64,000 nucleotides of DNA from Blastobasis lacticolella (lineage: Eukaryota > Arthropoda > Insecta > Lepidoptera > Blastobasidae), in the NCBI GenBank assembly GCA_905147135.1, contig LR990064.1, positions 12,294,001-12,358,000 on the forward strand, written 5' to 3'. Below, in pieces: positions 53,201 through 64,000 of this stretch. The notes beneath the pieces are model-generated. The model was not told the origin of the DNA. It saw only the letters and a program-made list of their open reading frames with translations, and made no database searches. The position numbers and the translations under genes were made by a program. Positions within the stretch are counted from its first letter, which is position 1. Each line of letters opens with the position of its first letter.

Positions 53201-56200
53201 AACGATAGCATTCGTCGTTCCGAGGCTACGCGGTGACTAGGCGAACGATAGCATTCGTCGTTCCGACACTACGCGGTGACTAGGCGAACGCTAGCATTCG
53301 GAGTTCCGACGCTACGCGGTGACTAGGCAAACGCTAACATTCGTCGTTCCGAGGCTACGCGGTGACTAGGCCAACACTAGCATTCGTCGTTCCGACGCTA
53401 CGCGGTGACTAGGCGAACGCTAGCACTCATCGTTCCGAGGCTATGCGGTGACTAGGCCAACACTAGCATTCGTCGTTCCGACGCTACGCGGTGACTAGGC
53501 GAACGATAGCATTCGTCGTTCCGAGGCTACGCGGTGACTAGGCGAACGATAGCATTCGTCGTTCCGAGGCTACGCGGTGACTAGGCGACCGCTAGCATTC
53601 GTAGTTCCGACGCTACGCGGTGACTAGGCGAACGATAGCATTCGTCGTTCCGAGGCTACGCGGTGACTAGGCGACCGCTAGCCTTCGTAGTTCCGACGCT
53701 ACGCGGTGACTAGGCGAACGATAGCATTCGTCGTTCCGAGGCTACGCGGTGACTAGGCGACCGCTAGACTTCGTAGTTCCGACGCTACGCGGTGACTAGG
53801 CGAACGATAGCATTCGTCGTTCCGAGGCTACGCGGTGACTAGGCGACCGCTAGACTTCGTAGTTCCGAGGCTACGCGGTGACTAGGCGAACGCTAGCATT
53901 CGTCGTTCCGAGGCTACGCGGTGACTAGGCGACCGCTAGACTTCGTAGTTCCGACGCTACGCGGTGACTAGGCGAACGCTACCATTCGTCGTTCCGAGGC
54001 TACGCGGTGACTAGGCGAACGATAGCATTCGTCGTTCCGAGGCTACGCGGTGACTAGGCGACCGCTAGACTTCGTAGTTCCGACGCTACGCGGTGACTAG
54101 GCGAACGAGAGCATTCGTCGTTCCGAGGCTACGCGGTGACTAGGCGACCGCTAGCATTCGTAGTTCCGACACTACGCGGTGACTAGGCGAACGCTAGCAT
54201 TCGTCGTTCCGACGCTACGCGGTGACTAGGCGAACGCTAGCACTCATCGTTCCGAGGCTATGCGGTGACTAGGCCAACACTAGCATTCGTCGTTCCGACG
54301 CTACGCGGTGACTAGGCGAACGATAGCATTCGTCGTTCCGAGGCTACGCGGTGACTAGGCGAACGATAGCATTCGTCGTTCCGACACTACGCGGTGACTA
54401 GGCGAACGCTAACATTCGTCGTTCCGAGGCTACGCGGTGACTAGGCGAACGCTAGCATTCGCCGTTCCGAGGCTACGCGGTGACTAGGCGAACGCTAGCA
54501 TTCGCCGTTCCACGCTACGCGGTGACTAGGCGAACGCTAACATTCGTCGTTCCGAGGCTACGCGGTGACTAGGCCAACACTAGCATTCGTCGTTCCGACG
54601 CTACGCGGTGACTAGGCGAACGATAGCATTCGTCGTTCCGAGGCTACGCGGTGACTAGGCGAACGCTAGCATTCGTAGTTCCGCGCTACGCGGTGACTAG
54701 GCGAACGCTAACATTCGTCGTTCCGAGGCTACGCGGTGACTAGGCGAACGCTAGCATTCGCCGTTCCACGCTACGCGGTGACTAGGCGAACGCTAACATT
54801 CGTCGTTCCGAGGCTACGCGGTGACTAGGCGAACGCTAACATTCGTCGTTCCGAGGCTACGCGGTGACTAGGCGAATGCTAGCATTCGTCGTTCCGCGCT
54901 ACGCGGTGACTAGGCGAACGATAGCATTCGTCGTTCCGAGGCTACGCGGTGACTAGGCGACCGCTAGACTTCGTAGTTCCGACGCTACGCGGTGACTAGG
55001 CGAACGATAGCATTCGTCGTTCCGAGGCTACGCGGTGACTAGGCGACCGCTAGCATTCGTAGTTCCGACACTACGCGGTGACTAGGCGAACGCTAGCATT
55101 CGTCGTTCCGACGCTACGCGGTGACTAGGCGAACGCTAGCACTCATCGTTCCGAGGCTATGCGGTGACTAGGCCAACACTAGCATTCGTCGTTCCGACGC
55201 TACGCGGTTATTAGGCGAACGATAGCATTCGTCGTTCCGAGGCTACGCGGTGACTAGGCGAACGATAGCATTCGTCGTTCCGACACTACGCGGTGACTAG
55301 GCGAACGCTAGCATTCGGAGTTCCGACGCTACGCGGTGACTAGGCAAACGCTAACATTCGTCGTTCCGAGGCTACGCGGTGACTAGGCCAACACTAGCAT
55401 TCGTCGTTCCGACGCTACGCGGTGACTAGGCGAACGCTAGCACTCATCGTTCCGAGGCTATGCGGTGACTAGGCCAACACTAGCATTCGTCGTTCCGACG
55501 CTACGCGGTGACTAGGCGAACGATAGCATTCGTCGTTCCGAGGCTACGCGGTGACTAGGCGAACGATAGCATTCGTCGTTCCGACACTACGCGGTGACTA
55601 GGCGAACGCTAACATTCGTCGTTCCGAGGCTACGCGGTGACTAGGCGAACGCTAGCATTCGCCGTTCCGAGGCTACGCGGTGACTAGGCGAACGCTAGCA
55701 TTCGCCGTTCCACGCTACGCGGTGACTAGGCGAACGCTAACATTCGTCGTTCCGAGGCTACGCGGTGACTAGGCGAACGCTAGCATTCGCCGTTCCACGC
55801 TACGCGGTGACTAGGCGAACGCTAACATTCGTCGTTCCGAGGCTACGCGGTGACTAGGCGAACGCTAACATTCGTCGTTCCGAGGCTACGCGGTGACTAG
55901 GCGAACGCTAGCATTCGTCGTTCCGCGCTACGCGGTGACTAGGCGAACGATAGCATTCGTCGTTCCGAGGCTACGCGGTGACTAGGCGACCGCTAGAATT
56001 CGTAGTTCCGACGCTACGCGGTGACTAGGCGAACGATAGCATTCGTCGTTCCGAGGCTACGCGGTGACTAGGCGACCGCTAGCATTCGTAGTTCCGACAC
56101 TACGCGGTGACTAGGCGAACGCTAGCATTCGTCGTTCCGACGCTACGCGGTGACTAGGCGAACGCTAGCACTCATCGTTCCGAGGCTATGCGGTGACTAG

Positions 56201-59200
56201 GCCAACACTAGCATTCGTCGTTCCGACGCTACGCGGTTATTAGGCGAACGATAGCATTCGTCGTTCCGAGGCTACGCGGTGACTAGGCGAACGATAGCAT
56301 TCGTCGTTCCGACACTACGCGGTGACTAGGCGAACGCTAGCATTCGGAGTTCCGACGCTACGCGGTGACTAGGCGAACGCTAACATTCGTCGTTCCGAGG
56401 CTACGCGGTGACTAGGCGAACGCTAGCATTCGCCGTTCCGAGGCTACGCGGTGACTAGGCGAACGCTAGCATTCGCCGTTCCGAGGCTACGCGGTGACTA
56501 GGCGAACGCTAGCATTCGCCGTTCCGAGGCTACGCGGTGACTAGGCGAACGCTAGCATTCGCCGTTCCACGCTACGCGGTGACTAGGCGAACGCTAACAT
56601 TCGTCGTTCCGAGGCTACGCGGTGACTAGGCGAACGCTAACATTCGTCGTTCCGAGGCTACGCGGTGACTAGGCGAACGATAGCATTCGCCGTTCCGCGC
56701 TACGCGGTGACTAGGCGAACGCTAACATTCGTCGTTCCGACGCTACGCGGTGACTAGGCGAACGATAGCATTCGTCGTTCCGAGGCTACGCGGTGACTAG
56801 GCGAACGCTAGCATTCGTAGTTCCGACGCTACGCGGTGACTAGGCGAACGATAGCATTCGTCGTTCCGAGGCTACGCGGTGACTAGGCGACCGCTAGACT
56901 GCGTAGTTCCGACGCTACGCGGTGACTAGGCGAACGATAGCATTCGTCGTTCCGAGGCTACGCGGTGACTAGGCGAACGATAGCATTCGCCGTTCCGCGC
57001 TACGCGGTGACTAGGCGAACGCTAACATTCGTCGTTCCGCGCTACGCGGTGACTAGGCGAACGCTAACATTCGTCGTTCCGAGGCTACGCGGTGACTAGG
57101 CGAACGATAGCATTCGTCGTTCCGAGGCTACGCGGTGACTAGGCGAACGCTAGCATTCGTAGTTCCGACGCTACGCGGTGACTAGGCGAACGCTAACATT
57201 CGTCGTTCCGAGGCTACGCGGTGACTAGGCGAATGCTAGCATTCGTCGTTCCGCGCTACGCGGTGACTAGGCGAACGATAGCATTCGTCGTTCCGAGGCT
57301 ACGCGGTGACTAGGCGACCGCTAGACTTCGTAGTTCCGACGCTACGCGGTGACTAGGCGAACGATAGCATTCGTCGTTCCGAGGCTACGCGGTGACTAGG
57401 CGACCGCTAGCATTCGTAGTTCCGACACTACGCGGTGACTAGGCGAACGCTAGCATTCGTCGTTCCGACGCTACGCGGTGACTAGGCGAACGCTAGCACT
57501 CATCGTTCCGAGGCTATGCGGTGACTAGGCCAACACTAGCATTCGTCGTTCCGACGCTACGCGGTTATTAGGCGAACGATAGCATTCGTCGTTCCGAGGC
57601 TACGCGGTGACTAGGCGAACGATAGCATTCGTCGTTCCGACACTACGCGGTGACTAGGCGAACGCTAGCATTCGGAGTTCCGACGCTACGCGGTGACTAG
57701 GCAAACGCTAACATTCGTCGTTCCGAGGCTACGCGGTGACTAGGCCAACACTAGCATTCGTCGTTCCGACGCTACGCGGTGACTAGGCGAACGCTAGCAC
57801 TCGTCGTTCCGAGGCTATGCGGTGACTAGGCCAACACTAGCATTCGTCGTTCCGACGCTACGCGGTGACTAGGCGAACGATAGCATTCGTCGTTCCGAGG
57901 CTACGCGGTGACTAGGCGAACGATAGCATTCGTCGTTCCGACACTACGCGGTGACTAGGCGAACGCTAACATTCGTCGTTCCGAGGCTACGCGGTGACTA
58001 GGCGAACGCTAGCATTCGCCGTTCCGAGGCTACGCGGTGACTAGGCGAACGCTAGCATTCGCCGTTCCACGCTACGCGGTGACTAGGCGAACGCTAACAT
58101 TCGTCGTTCCGAGGCTACGCGGTGACTAGGCGAACGCTAGCATTCGCCGTTCCACGCTACGCGGTGACTAGGCGAACGCTAACATTCGTCGTTCCGAGGC
58201 TACGCGGTGACTAGGCGAACGCTAACATTCGTCGTTCCGAGGCTACGCGGTGACTAGGCGAATGCTAGCATTCGTCGTTCCGCGCTACGCGGTGACTAGG
58301 CGAACGATAGCATTCGTCGTTCCGAGGCTACGCGGTGACTAGGCGACCGCTAGACTTCGTAGTTCCGACGCTACGCGGTGACTAGGCGAACGATAGCATT
58401 CGTCGTTCCGAGGCTACGCGGTGACTAGGCGACCGCTAGCATTCGTAGTTCCGACACTACGCGGTGACTAGGCGAACGCTAGCATTCGTCGTTCCGACGC
58501 TACGCGGTGACTAGGCGAACGCTAGCACTCATCGTTCCGAGGCTATGCGGTGACTAGGCCAACACTAGCATTCGTCGTTCCGACGCTACGCGGTTATTAG
58601 GCGAACGATAGCATTCGTCGTTCCGAGGCTACGCGGTGACTAGGCGAACGATAGCATTCGTCGTTCCGACACTACGCGGTGACTAGGCGAACGCTAGCAT
58701 TCGGAGTTCCGACGCTACGCGGTGACTAGGCGAACGCTAACATTCGTCGTTCCGAGGCTACGCGGTGACTAGGCGAACGCTAGCATTCGCCGTTCCGAGG
58801 CTACGCGGTGACTAGGCGAACGCTAGCATTCGCCGTTCCGAGGCTACGCGGTGACTAGGCGAACGCTAGCATTCGCCGTTCCGAGGCTACGCGGTGACTA
58901 GGCGAACGCTAGCATTCGCCGTTCCACGCTACGCGGTGACTAGGCGAACGCTAACATTCGTCGTTCCGAGGCTACGCGGTGACTAGGCGAACGCTAACAT
59001 TCGTCGTTCCGAGGCTACGCGGTGACTAGGCGAACGATAGCATTCGCCGTTCCGCGCTACGCGGTGACTAGGCGAACGCTAACATTCGTCGTTCCGACGC
59101 TACGCGGTGACTAGGCGAACGATAGCATTCGTCGTTCCGAGGCTACGCGGTGACTAGGCGAACGCTAGCATTCGTAGTTCCGACGCTACGCGGTGACTAG

Positions 59201-59780
59201 GCGAACGATAGCATTCGTCGTTCCGAGGCTACGCGGTGACTAGGCGACCGCTAGACTTCGTAGTTCCGACGCTACGCGGTGACTAGGCGAACGATAGCAT
59301 TCGTCGTTCCGAGGCTACGCGGTGACTAGGCGAACGATAGCATTCGCCGTTCCGCGCTACGCGGTGACTAGGCGAACGCTAACATTCGTCGTTCCGCGCT
59401 ACGCGGTGACTAGGCGAACGCTAACATTCGTCGTTCCGACGCTACGCGGTGACTAGGCGAACGATAGCATTCGTCGTTCCGAGGCTACGCGGTGACTAGG
59501 CGAACGCTAGCATTCGTAGTTCCGACGCTACGCGGTGACTAGGCGAACGATAGCATTCGTCGTTCCGAGGCTACGCGGTGACTAGGCGACCGCTAGACTT
59601 CGTAGTTCCGACGCTACGCGGTGACTAGGCGAACGATAGCATTCGTCGTTCCGAGGCTACGCGGTGACTAGGCGAACGATAGCATTCGCCGTTCCGCGCT
59701 ACGCGGTGACTAGGCGAACGCTAACATTCGTCGTTCCGAGGCTACGCGGTGACTAGGCGAACGCTAGCATTCGCCGTTCC
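44220..59780 (+). repeat. Satellite sub-region 2: dimers inside kilobase-scale repeats
   Basis: Many 86-bp dimers (GAACGATAGC monomer followed by GACCGCTAGACTTCG monomer) arranged in blocks of 1-2.5 kb that are themselves duplicated. Marker GAACGAGAGC at 44412, 46894, 48608, 50625, 52425, 54101; marker GGTTATTAGG at 49713, 52974, 53189, 55206, 56235, 57563, 58592. Confidence 0.88.
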
Positions 59781-62583
59781 GAGGCTACGCAGTGACTAGG
59801 CGACCGCTAGACTTCGTACTTCCGACGCTACGCGGTGACTAGGCGAACGATAGCATTCGTCGTTCCGAGGCTACGCGGTGACTAGGCGACCGCTAGCATT
59901 CGTAGTTCCGACACTACGCGGTGACTAGGCGAACGCTAGCATTCGGAGTTCCGACACTACGCGGTGACTAGGCGAACGCTAGCATTCGGAGTTCCGACGC
60001 TACGCGGTGACTAGGCGAACGCTAGCATTCGGAGTTCCGACGCTACGCGGTGACTAGGCGAACGCTAGCATTCGTAGTTCCGACGCTACGCGGTGACTAG
60101 GCGAACGATAGCATTCGTCGTTCCGAGGCTACGCGGTGACTAGGCGACCGCTAGACTTCGTAGTTCCGACGCTACGCGGTGACTAGGCGAACGATAGCAT
60201 TCGTCGTTCCGAGGCTACGCGGTGACTAGGCGACCGCTATACTTCGTAGTTCCGACGCTACGCGGTGACTAGGCGAACGATAGCATTCGTCGTTCCGAGG
60301 CTACGCGGTGACTAGGCGACCGCTAGACTTCGTAGTTCCGACGCTACGCGGTGACTAGGCGAACGCTAACATTCGTCGTTCCGACGCTACGCGGTGACTA
60401 GGCGAACGATAGCATTCGTCGTTCCGAGGCTACGCGGTGACTAGGCGAACGCTAGCATTCGTAGTTCCGACGCTACGCGGTGACTAGGCGAACGATAGCA
60501 TTCGTCGTTCCGAGGCTACGCGGTGACTAGGCGACCGCTAGACTTCGTAGTTCCGACGCTACGCGGTGACTAGGCGAACGATAGCATTCGTCGTTCCGAG
60601 GCTACGCGGTGACTAGGCGAACGATAGCATTCGCCGTTCCGCGCTACGCGGTGACTAGGCGAACGCTAACATTCGTCGTTCCGCGCTACGCGGTGACTAG
60701 GCGAACGCTAACATTCGTCGTTCCGACGCTACGCGGTGACTAGGCGAACGATAGCATTCGTCGTTCCGAGGCTACGCGGTGACTAGGCGAACGCTAGCAT
60801 TCGGAGTTCCGACACTACGCGGTGACTAGGCGAACGCTAGCATTCGGAGTTCCGACGCTACGCGGTGACTAGGCGAACGCTAGCATTCGGAGTTCCGACG
60901 CTACGCGGTGACTAGGCGAACGCTAGCATTCGTCGTTCCGACGCTACGCGGTGACTAGGCGAACGATAGCATTCGTCGTTCCGAGGCTACGCGGTGACTA
61001 GGCGACCGCTAGACTTCGTAGTTCCGACGCTACGCGGTGACTAGGCGAACGATAGCATTCGTCGTTCCGAGGCTACGCGGTGACTAGGCGACCGCTATAC
61101 TTCGTAGTTCCGACGCTACGCGGTGACTAGGCGAACGATAGCATTCGTCGTTCCGAGGCTACGCGGTGACTAGGCGACCGCTAGACTTCGTAGTTCCGAC
61201 GCTACGCGGTGACTAGGCGAACGCTAACATTCGTCGTTCCGACGCTACGCGGTGACTAGGCGAACGATAGCATTCGTCGTTCCGAGGCTACGCGGTGACT
61301 AGGCGAACGCTAGCATTCGTCGTTCCGACGCTACGCGGTGACTAGGCGAACGATAGCATTCGTCGTTCCGAGGCTACGCGGTGACTAGGCGACCGCTAGA
61401 CTTCGTAGTTCCGACGCTACGCGGTGACTAGGCGAACGATAGCATTCGTCGTTCCGAGGCTACGCGGTGACTAGGCGAACGATAGCATTCGCCGTTCCGC
61501 GCTACGCGGTGACTAGGCGAACGCTAACATTCGTCGTTCCGCGCTACGCGGTGACTAGGCGAACGCTAACATTCGTCGTTCCGACGCTACGCGGTGACTA
61601 GGCGAACGATAGCATTCGTCGTTCCGAGGCTACGCGGTGACTAGGCGAACGCTAGCATTCGTAGTTCCGACGCTACGCGGTGACTAGGCGAACGATAGCA
61701 TTCGTCGTTCCGAGGCTACGCGGTGACTAGGCGACCGCTAGACTTCGTAGTTCCGACGCTACGCGGTGACTAGGCGAACGATAGCATTCGTCGTTCCGAG
61801 GCTACGCGGTGACTAGGCGAACGATAGCATTCGCCGTTCCGCGCTACGCGGTGACTAGGCGAACGCTAACATTCGTCGTTCCGAGGCTACGCGGTGACTA
61901 GGCGAACGCTAGCATTCGCCGTTCCGAGGCTACGCGGTGACTAGGCGACCGCTAGACTTCGTACTTCCGACGCTACGCGGTGACTAGGCGAACGATAGCA
62001 TTCGTCGTTCCGAGGCTACGCGGTGACTAGGCGACCGCTAGCATTCGTAGTTCCGACACTACGCGGTGACTAGGCGAACGCTAGCATTCGGAGTTCCGAC
62101 ACTACGCGGTGACTAGGCGAACGCTAGCATTCGGAGTTCCGACGCTACGCGGTGACTAGGCGAACGCTAGCATTCGGAGTTCCGACGCTACGCGGTGACT
62201 AGGCGAACGCTAGCATTCGTAGTTCCGACGCTACGCGGTGACTAGGCGAACGATAGCATTCGTCGTTCCGAGGCTACGCGGTGACTAGGCGACCGCTAGA
62301 CTTCGTAGTTCCGACGCTACGCGGTGACTAGGCGAACGATAGCATTCGTCGTTCCGAGGCTACGCGGTGACTAGGCGACCGCTATACTTCGTAGTTCCGA
62401 CGCTACGCGGTGACTAGGCGAACGATAGCATTCGTCGTTCCGAGGCTACGCGGTGACTAGGCGACCGCTAGACTTCGTAGTTCCGACGCTACGCGGTGAC
62501 TAGGCGAACGATAGCATTCGTCGTTCCGAGGCTACGCGGTGACTAGGCGAACGCTAGCATTCGGAATTCCGACGCTACGCGGT
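59781..62583 (+). repeat. Satellite sub-region 3: 2145-bp duplication
   Basis: Rare variants ACTTCGTACT (59811 and 61956) and GCTATACTTCG (60236, 61094, 62381) recur at 2145 bp, with an inner 858-bp step. The array ends inside a monomer at GACGCTACGCGGT. Confidence 0.88.
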
Positions 62584-64000
62584 TATTTATTTATTTATTT
62601 ATTTAATATACCAACAGAGTACACATGTAACAGTTACAATTTACTTTAGACAAGGTACAAGACTTATATGCACCCCAATTACAGGTATATACAACATTCA
62701 CTTTAACCTAAGTACTTACTCAAAATAACAATGGAATATTCATAAGGGAATTTCAGTTTTTCAAATACAAAAAAATAAAAAACTTATACAAAAAAAACTT
62801 AATATTACTTAACATGTAATTCTAACCTTTATAAAAAGTAAAAGCAAAAACAGGCCAGAAAACGTGCGTCTGTCAGGTGGATAGTTCAGGTGTATAGGAC
62901 TTGAGCACTGATCGACGAAATCCAGGGAACGAATCATGGTTGATATCAATGCTATCCGTCAAATGACACATTTCGTTATATTGCCTACAAAACCTGGTGA
63001 TAGGTGCATTACAACCTATATTAGTGCGGCAGAATGGCAGGCTAAATGGTTTCGAGAGCGGATATCTAGGCAACTTGTGCGGCACTGAAAAATTGATACA
63101 GCATAAAATATCACTGCAATTTGTGAATCCCCGAATTAGTTTGTACAAAAAAGTTAAATCAAGCAATTTTCTACGATTGCGAAGTGAGGTCATTTTTAAA
63201 AAGGAGAGACGCTGTTCGTATGGTTGCCTGTGCGAAAACCCCTGTGAAATGAAAGCCAGGTGCCTCGTGAATGCTCGCTGCAAACTTTCAATTCTCTGGG
63301 AGTGGTTGGCATAATGTGGATTCCACACAATACTACAGTATTCCAATCGACTACGAACAAGTGCATTGTAAAGATATAATTTGGTTTTAGGTGCGAATCC
63401 TTTAGTATTTCTTTTAAGAAAACCCAGCATTTTCCCTGAACTCTTTGCTGTTTCATTGATATGACTCACAAATGTCAATCCACGATCCAAGACGACTCCC
63501 AGGTCACGTACCTCTTGGACCTCGGACACATTTAAGCCATTGAGGGAGTAAGCAGACCTATAAGGCAGTTTTTTTCTTGTGAATTTAATAAATTTACATT
63601 TTAAGATATTTAATTCCATGCCGTTCTTAACACACCAATGAAAAATTCTATCAAAATCACATTGAATTTGAGAGACATCATGAGAAGAATCAACAGTTTT
63701 ATAAATTTTAAGGTCATCAGCGAATAACGAAGGTTTACAATTTTGAACTACTGAAGTGATGTCATTGATGAACAATAAGAACAGCATAGGCCCAAGGTAG
63801 GATCCCTGAGGTACCCCAGATGCAACATTATAAGATTGCGATTCACAACCCCTCAGCACAACAGACTGCGTTCTATTACTCAAGTAGGATCCAAACCAGT
63901 TTAAAAGCGACCCATGAAATCCGTATGATGCCAGTTTTTGGACAAGCAAAGTGTGACTGACCTTATCAAACGCGCTACTAAAGTCTGTGTACAAGGCGTC
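62584..64000 (-). mobile_element. Non-LTR retrotransposon abutting the satellite, 5' part beyond the window
   Basis: TTATTTATTTATTTATTTA at 62584-62605 is the 3' tail in reverse orientation, followed on the minus-strand map by a ~270-bp 3' UTR and an open polymerase frame to the window edge. Orientation is toward the array. Confidence 0.92.
62873..64000 (-). CDS. LINE reverse transcriptase (ORF2 C-terminal part), open at the right edge
   Basis: An uninterrupted frame of 375 codons continues past the window edge (the apparent start is not a real start). Counting from MYTDF (TTG at 63994): FSSAFDKVSH at 5-14 (RT block with catalytic Asp), GVPQGSYLGPMLFLLFINDI at 60-79, FADD at 91-94 (catalytic Asp pair), LGVVLDRGLTFVSHI at ~165-180, then the thumb region LVRSRLEYCSIVWNPHY and the C-terminal end LST-TGA at 62873. 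Order and spacing fit Jockey/CR1-type non-LTR polymerases that copy their RNA at a nicked target. GVPQGS is followed by Tyr where Val or Ile is usual. No stop or frameshift is visible, so this copy may be young. The N-terminal RT blocks and endonuclease would lie to the right. Confidence 0.95.
   Translation of the reverse strand, partial: DALYTDFSSAFDKVSHTLLVQKLASYGFHGSLLNWFGSYLSNRTQSVVLRGCESQSYNVASGVPQGSYLGPMLFLLFINDITSVVQNCKPSLFADDLKIYKTVDSSHDVSQIQCDFDRIFHWCVKNGMELNILKCKFIKFTRKKLPYRSAYSLNGLNVSEVQEVRDLGVVLDRGLTFVSHINETAKSSGKMLGFLKRNTKGFAPKTKLYLYNALVRSRLEYCSIVWNPHYANHSQRIESLQRAFTRHLAFISQGFSHRQPYEQRLSFLKMTSLRNRRKLLDLTFLYKLIRGFTNCSDILCCINFSVPHKLPRYPLSKPFSLPFCRTNIGCNAPITRFCRQYNEMCHLTDSIDINHDSFPGFRRSVLKSYTPELST

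Larger units (their letters stand above)
39904..62583 (+). repeat. 22.7-kb satellite array, 42/43-bp monomer
   Basis: Continuous head-to-tail tandem repeat, about 530 monomers. Typical monomer parts in order: GTGACTAGGCGAACGCTAGC, ATTCGTAGTTCC and GCGCTACGCG. Monomers are 42 bp when the 3' part is GCGCTACGCG or CCACGCTACGCG and 43 bp when it is GAGGCTACGCG or GACGCTACGCG. Variants: GAACGCTAACATTCG, GAACGATAGCATTCG, GACCGCTAGACTTCG, CCAACACTAGCATTCG, GAACGAGAGCATTCG. Each 42-bp monomer has 7 CpGs and is far more GC-rich than the flanks. No similar sequence was seen elsewhere in the window. The left border is gradual (CTACATGGCAGCTAGGCG); the right border is an abrupt LINE junction. Confidence 0.98.

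Noticed and set aside
39904..62583. CRISPR-like array of regular repeats
   Set aside because: There are no unique spacers; the whole unit is repeated and the setting is a eukaryotic genome with introns and retroelements.

Overview
The window looks like part of a moth or butterfly (lepidopteran) nuclear genome. It is AT-rich, with intron-rich insect genes, many tRNA-derived SINEs, truncated non-LTR retrotransposon tails ending in GATGAT or TTTA runs, and numerous MITEs. Placement is by inference from gene content and repeat style; no species is claimed.

Layout. (1) 770-13894, minus strand: the first twelve coding exons of Rtf1, the Plus3-domain subunit of the Paf1 transcription-elongation complex. 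The ATG is at 13894 and the gene runs off the left edge inside the Plus3 domain. Its introns hold SINEs, MITEs and LINE remnants, some nested in each other. (2) 13895-20391: the intergenic space between two divergent genes, filled with MITEs and LINE relics; it should contain the unseen 5' exon of the next gene. (3) 20392-22256, plus strand: the last three coding exons of the small Maf bZIP factor maf-S, complete from the Maf homology region to the stop. (4) 22257-39903: no convincing gene, a graveyard of mobile elements including one hAT-like element with an exact 8-bp target duplication and one 71-codon ORF with a signal-peptide-like start. (5) 39904-62583: about 22.7 kb of uninterrupted GC- and CpG-rich satellite with a 42/43-bp monomer, roughly 530 copies, with trimeric (128 bp), dimeric (86 bp) and kilobase-scale higher-order organisation. 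(6) 62584-64000: a non-LTR retrotransposon with an open reverse-transcriptase frame, inserted at the right end of the satellite with its TTTA-type tail against the array.

The two genes are both nuclear regulators (Rtf1 in elongation and histone modification; maf-S as dimer partner of CNC-type bZIP factors) but nothing shows a functional link beyond their divergent arrangement. The most unusual object is the satellite: very large, CpG-dense, with a near-palindrome in each monomer, in a lineage known for diffuse (holocentric) centromeres. No CRISPR array, rRNA gene, functional tRNA or viral gene was recognised.
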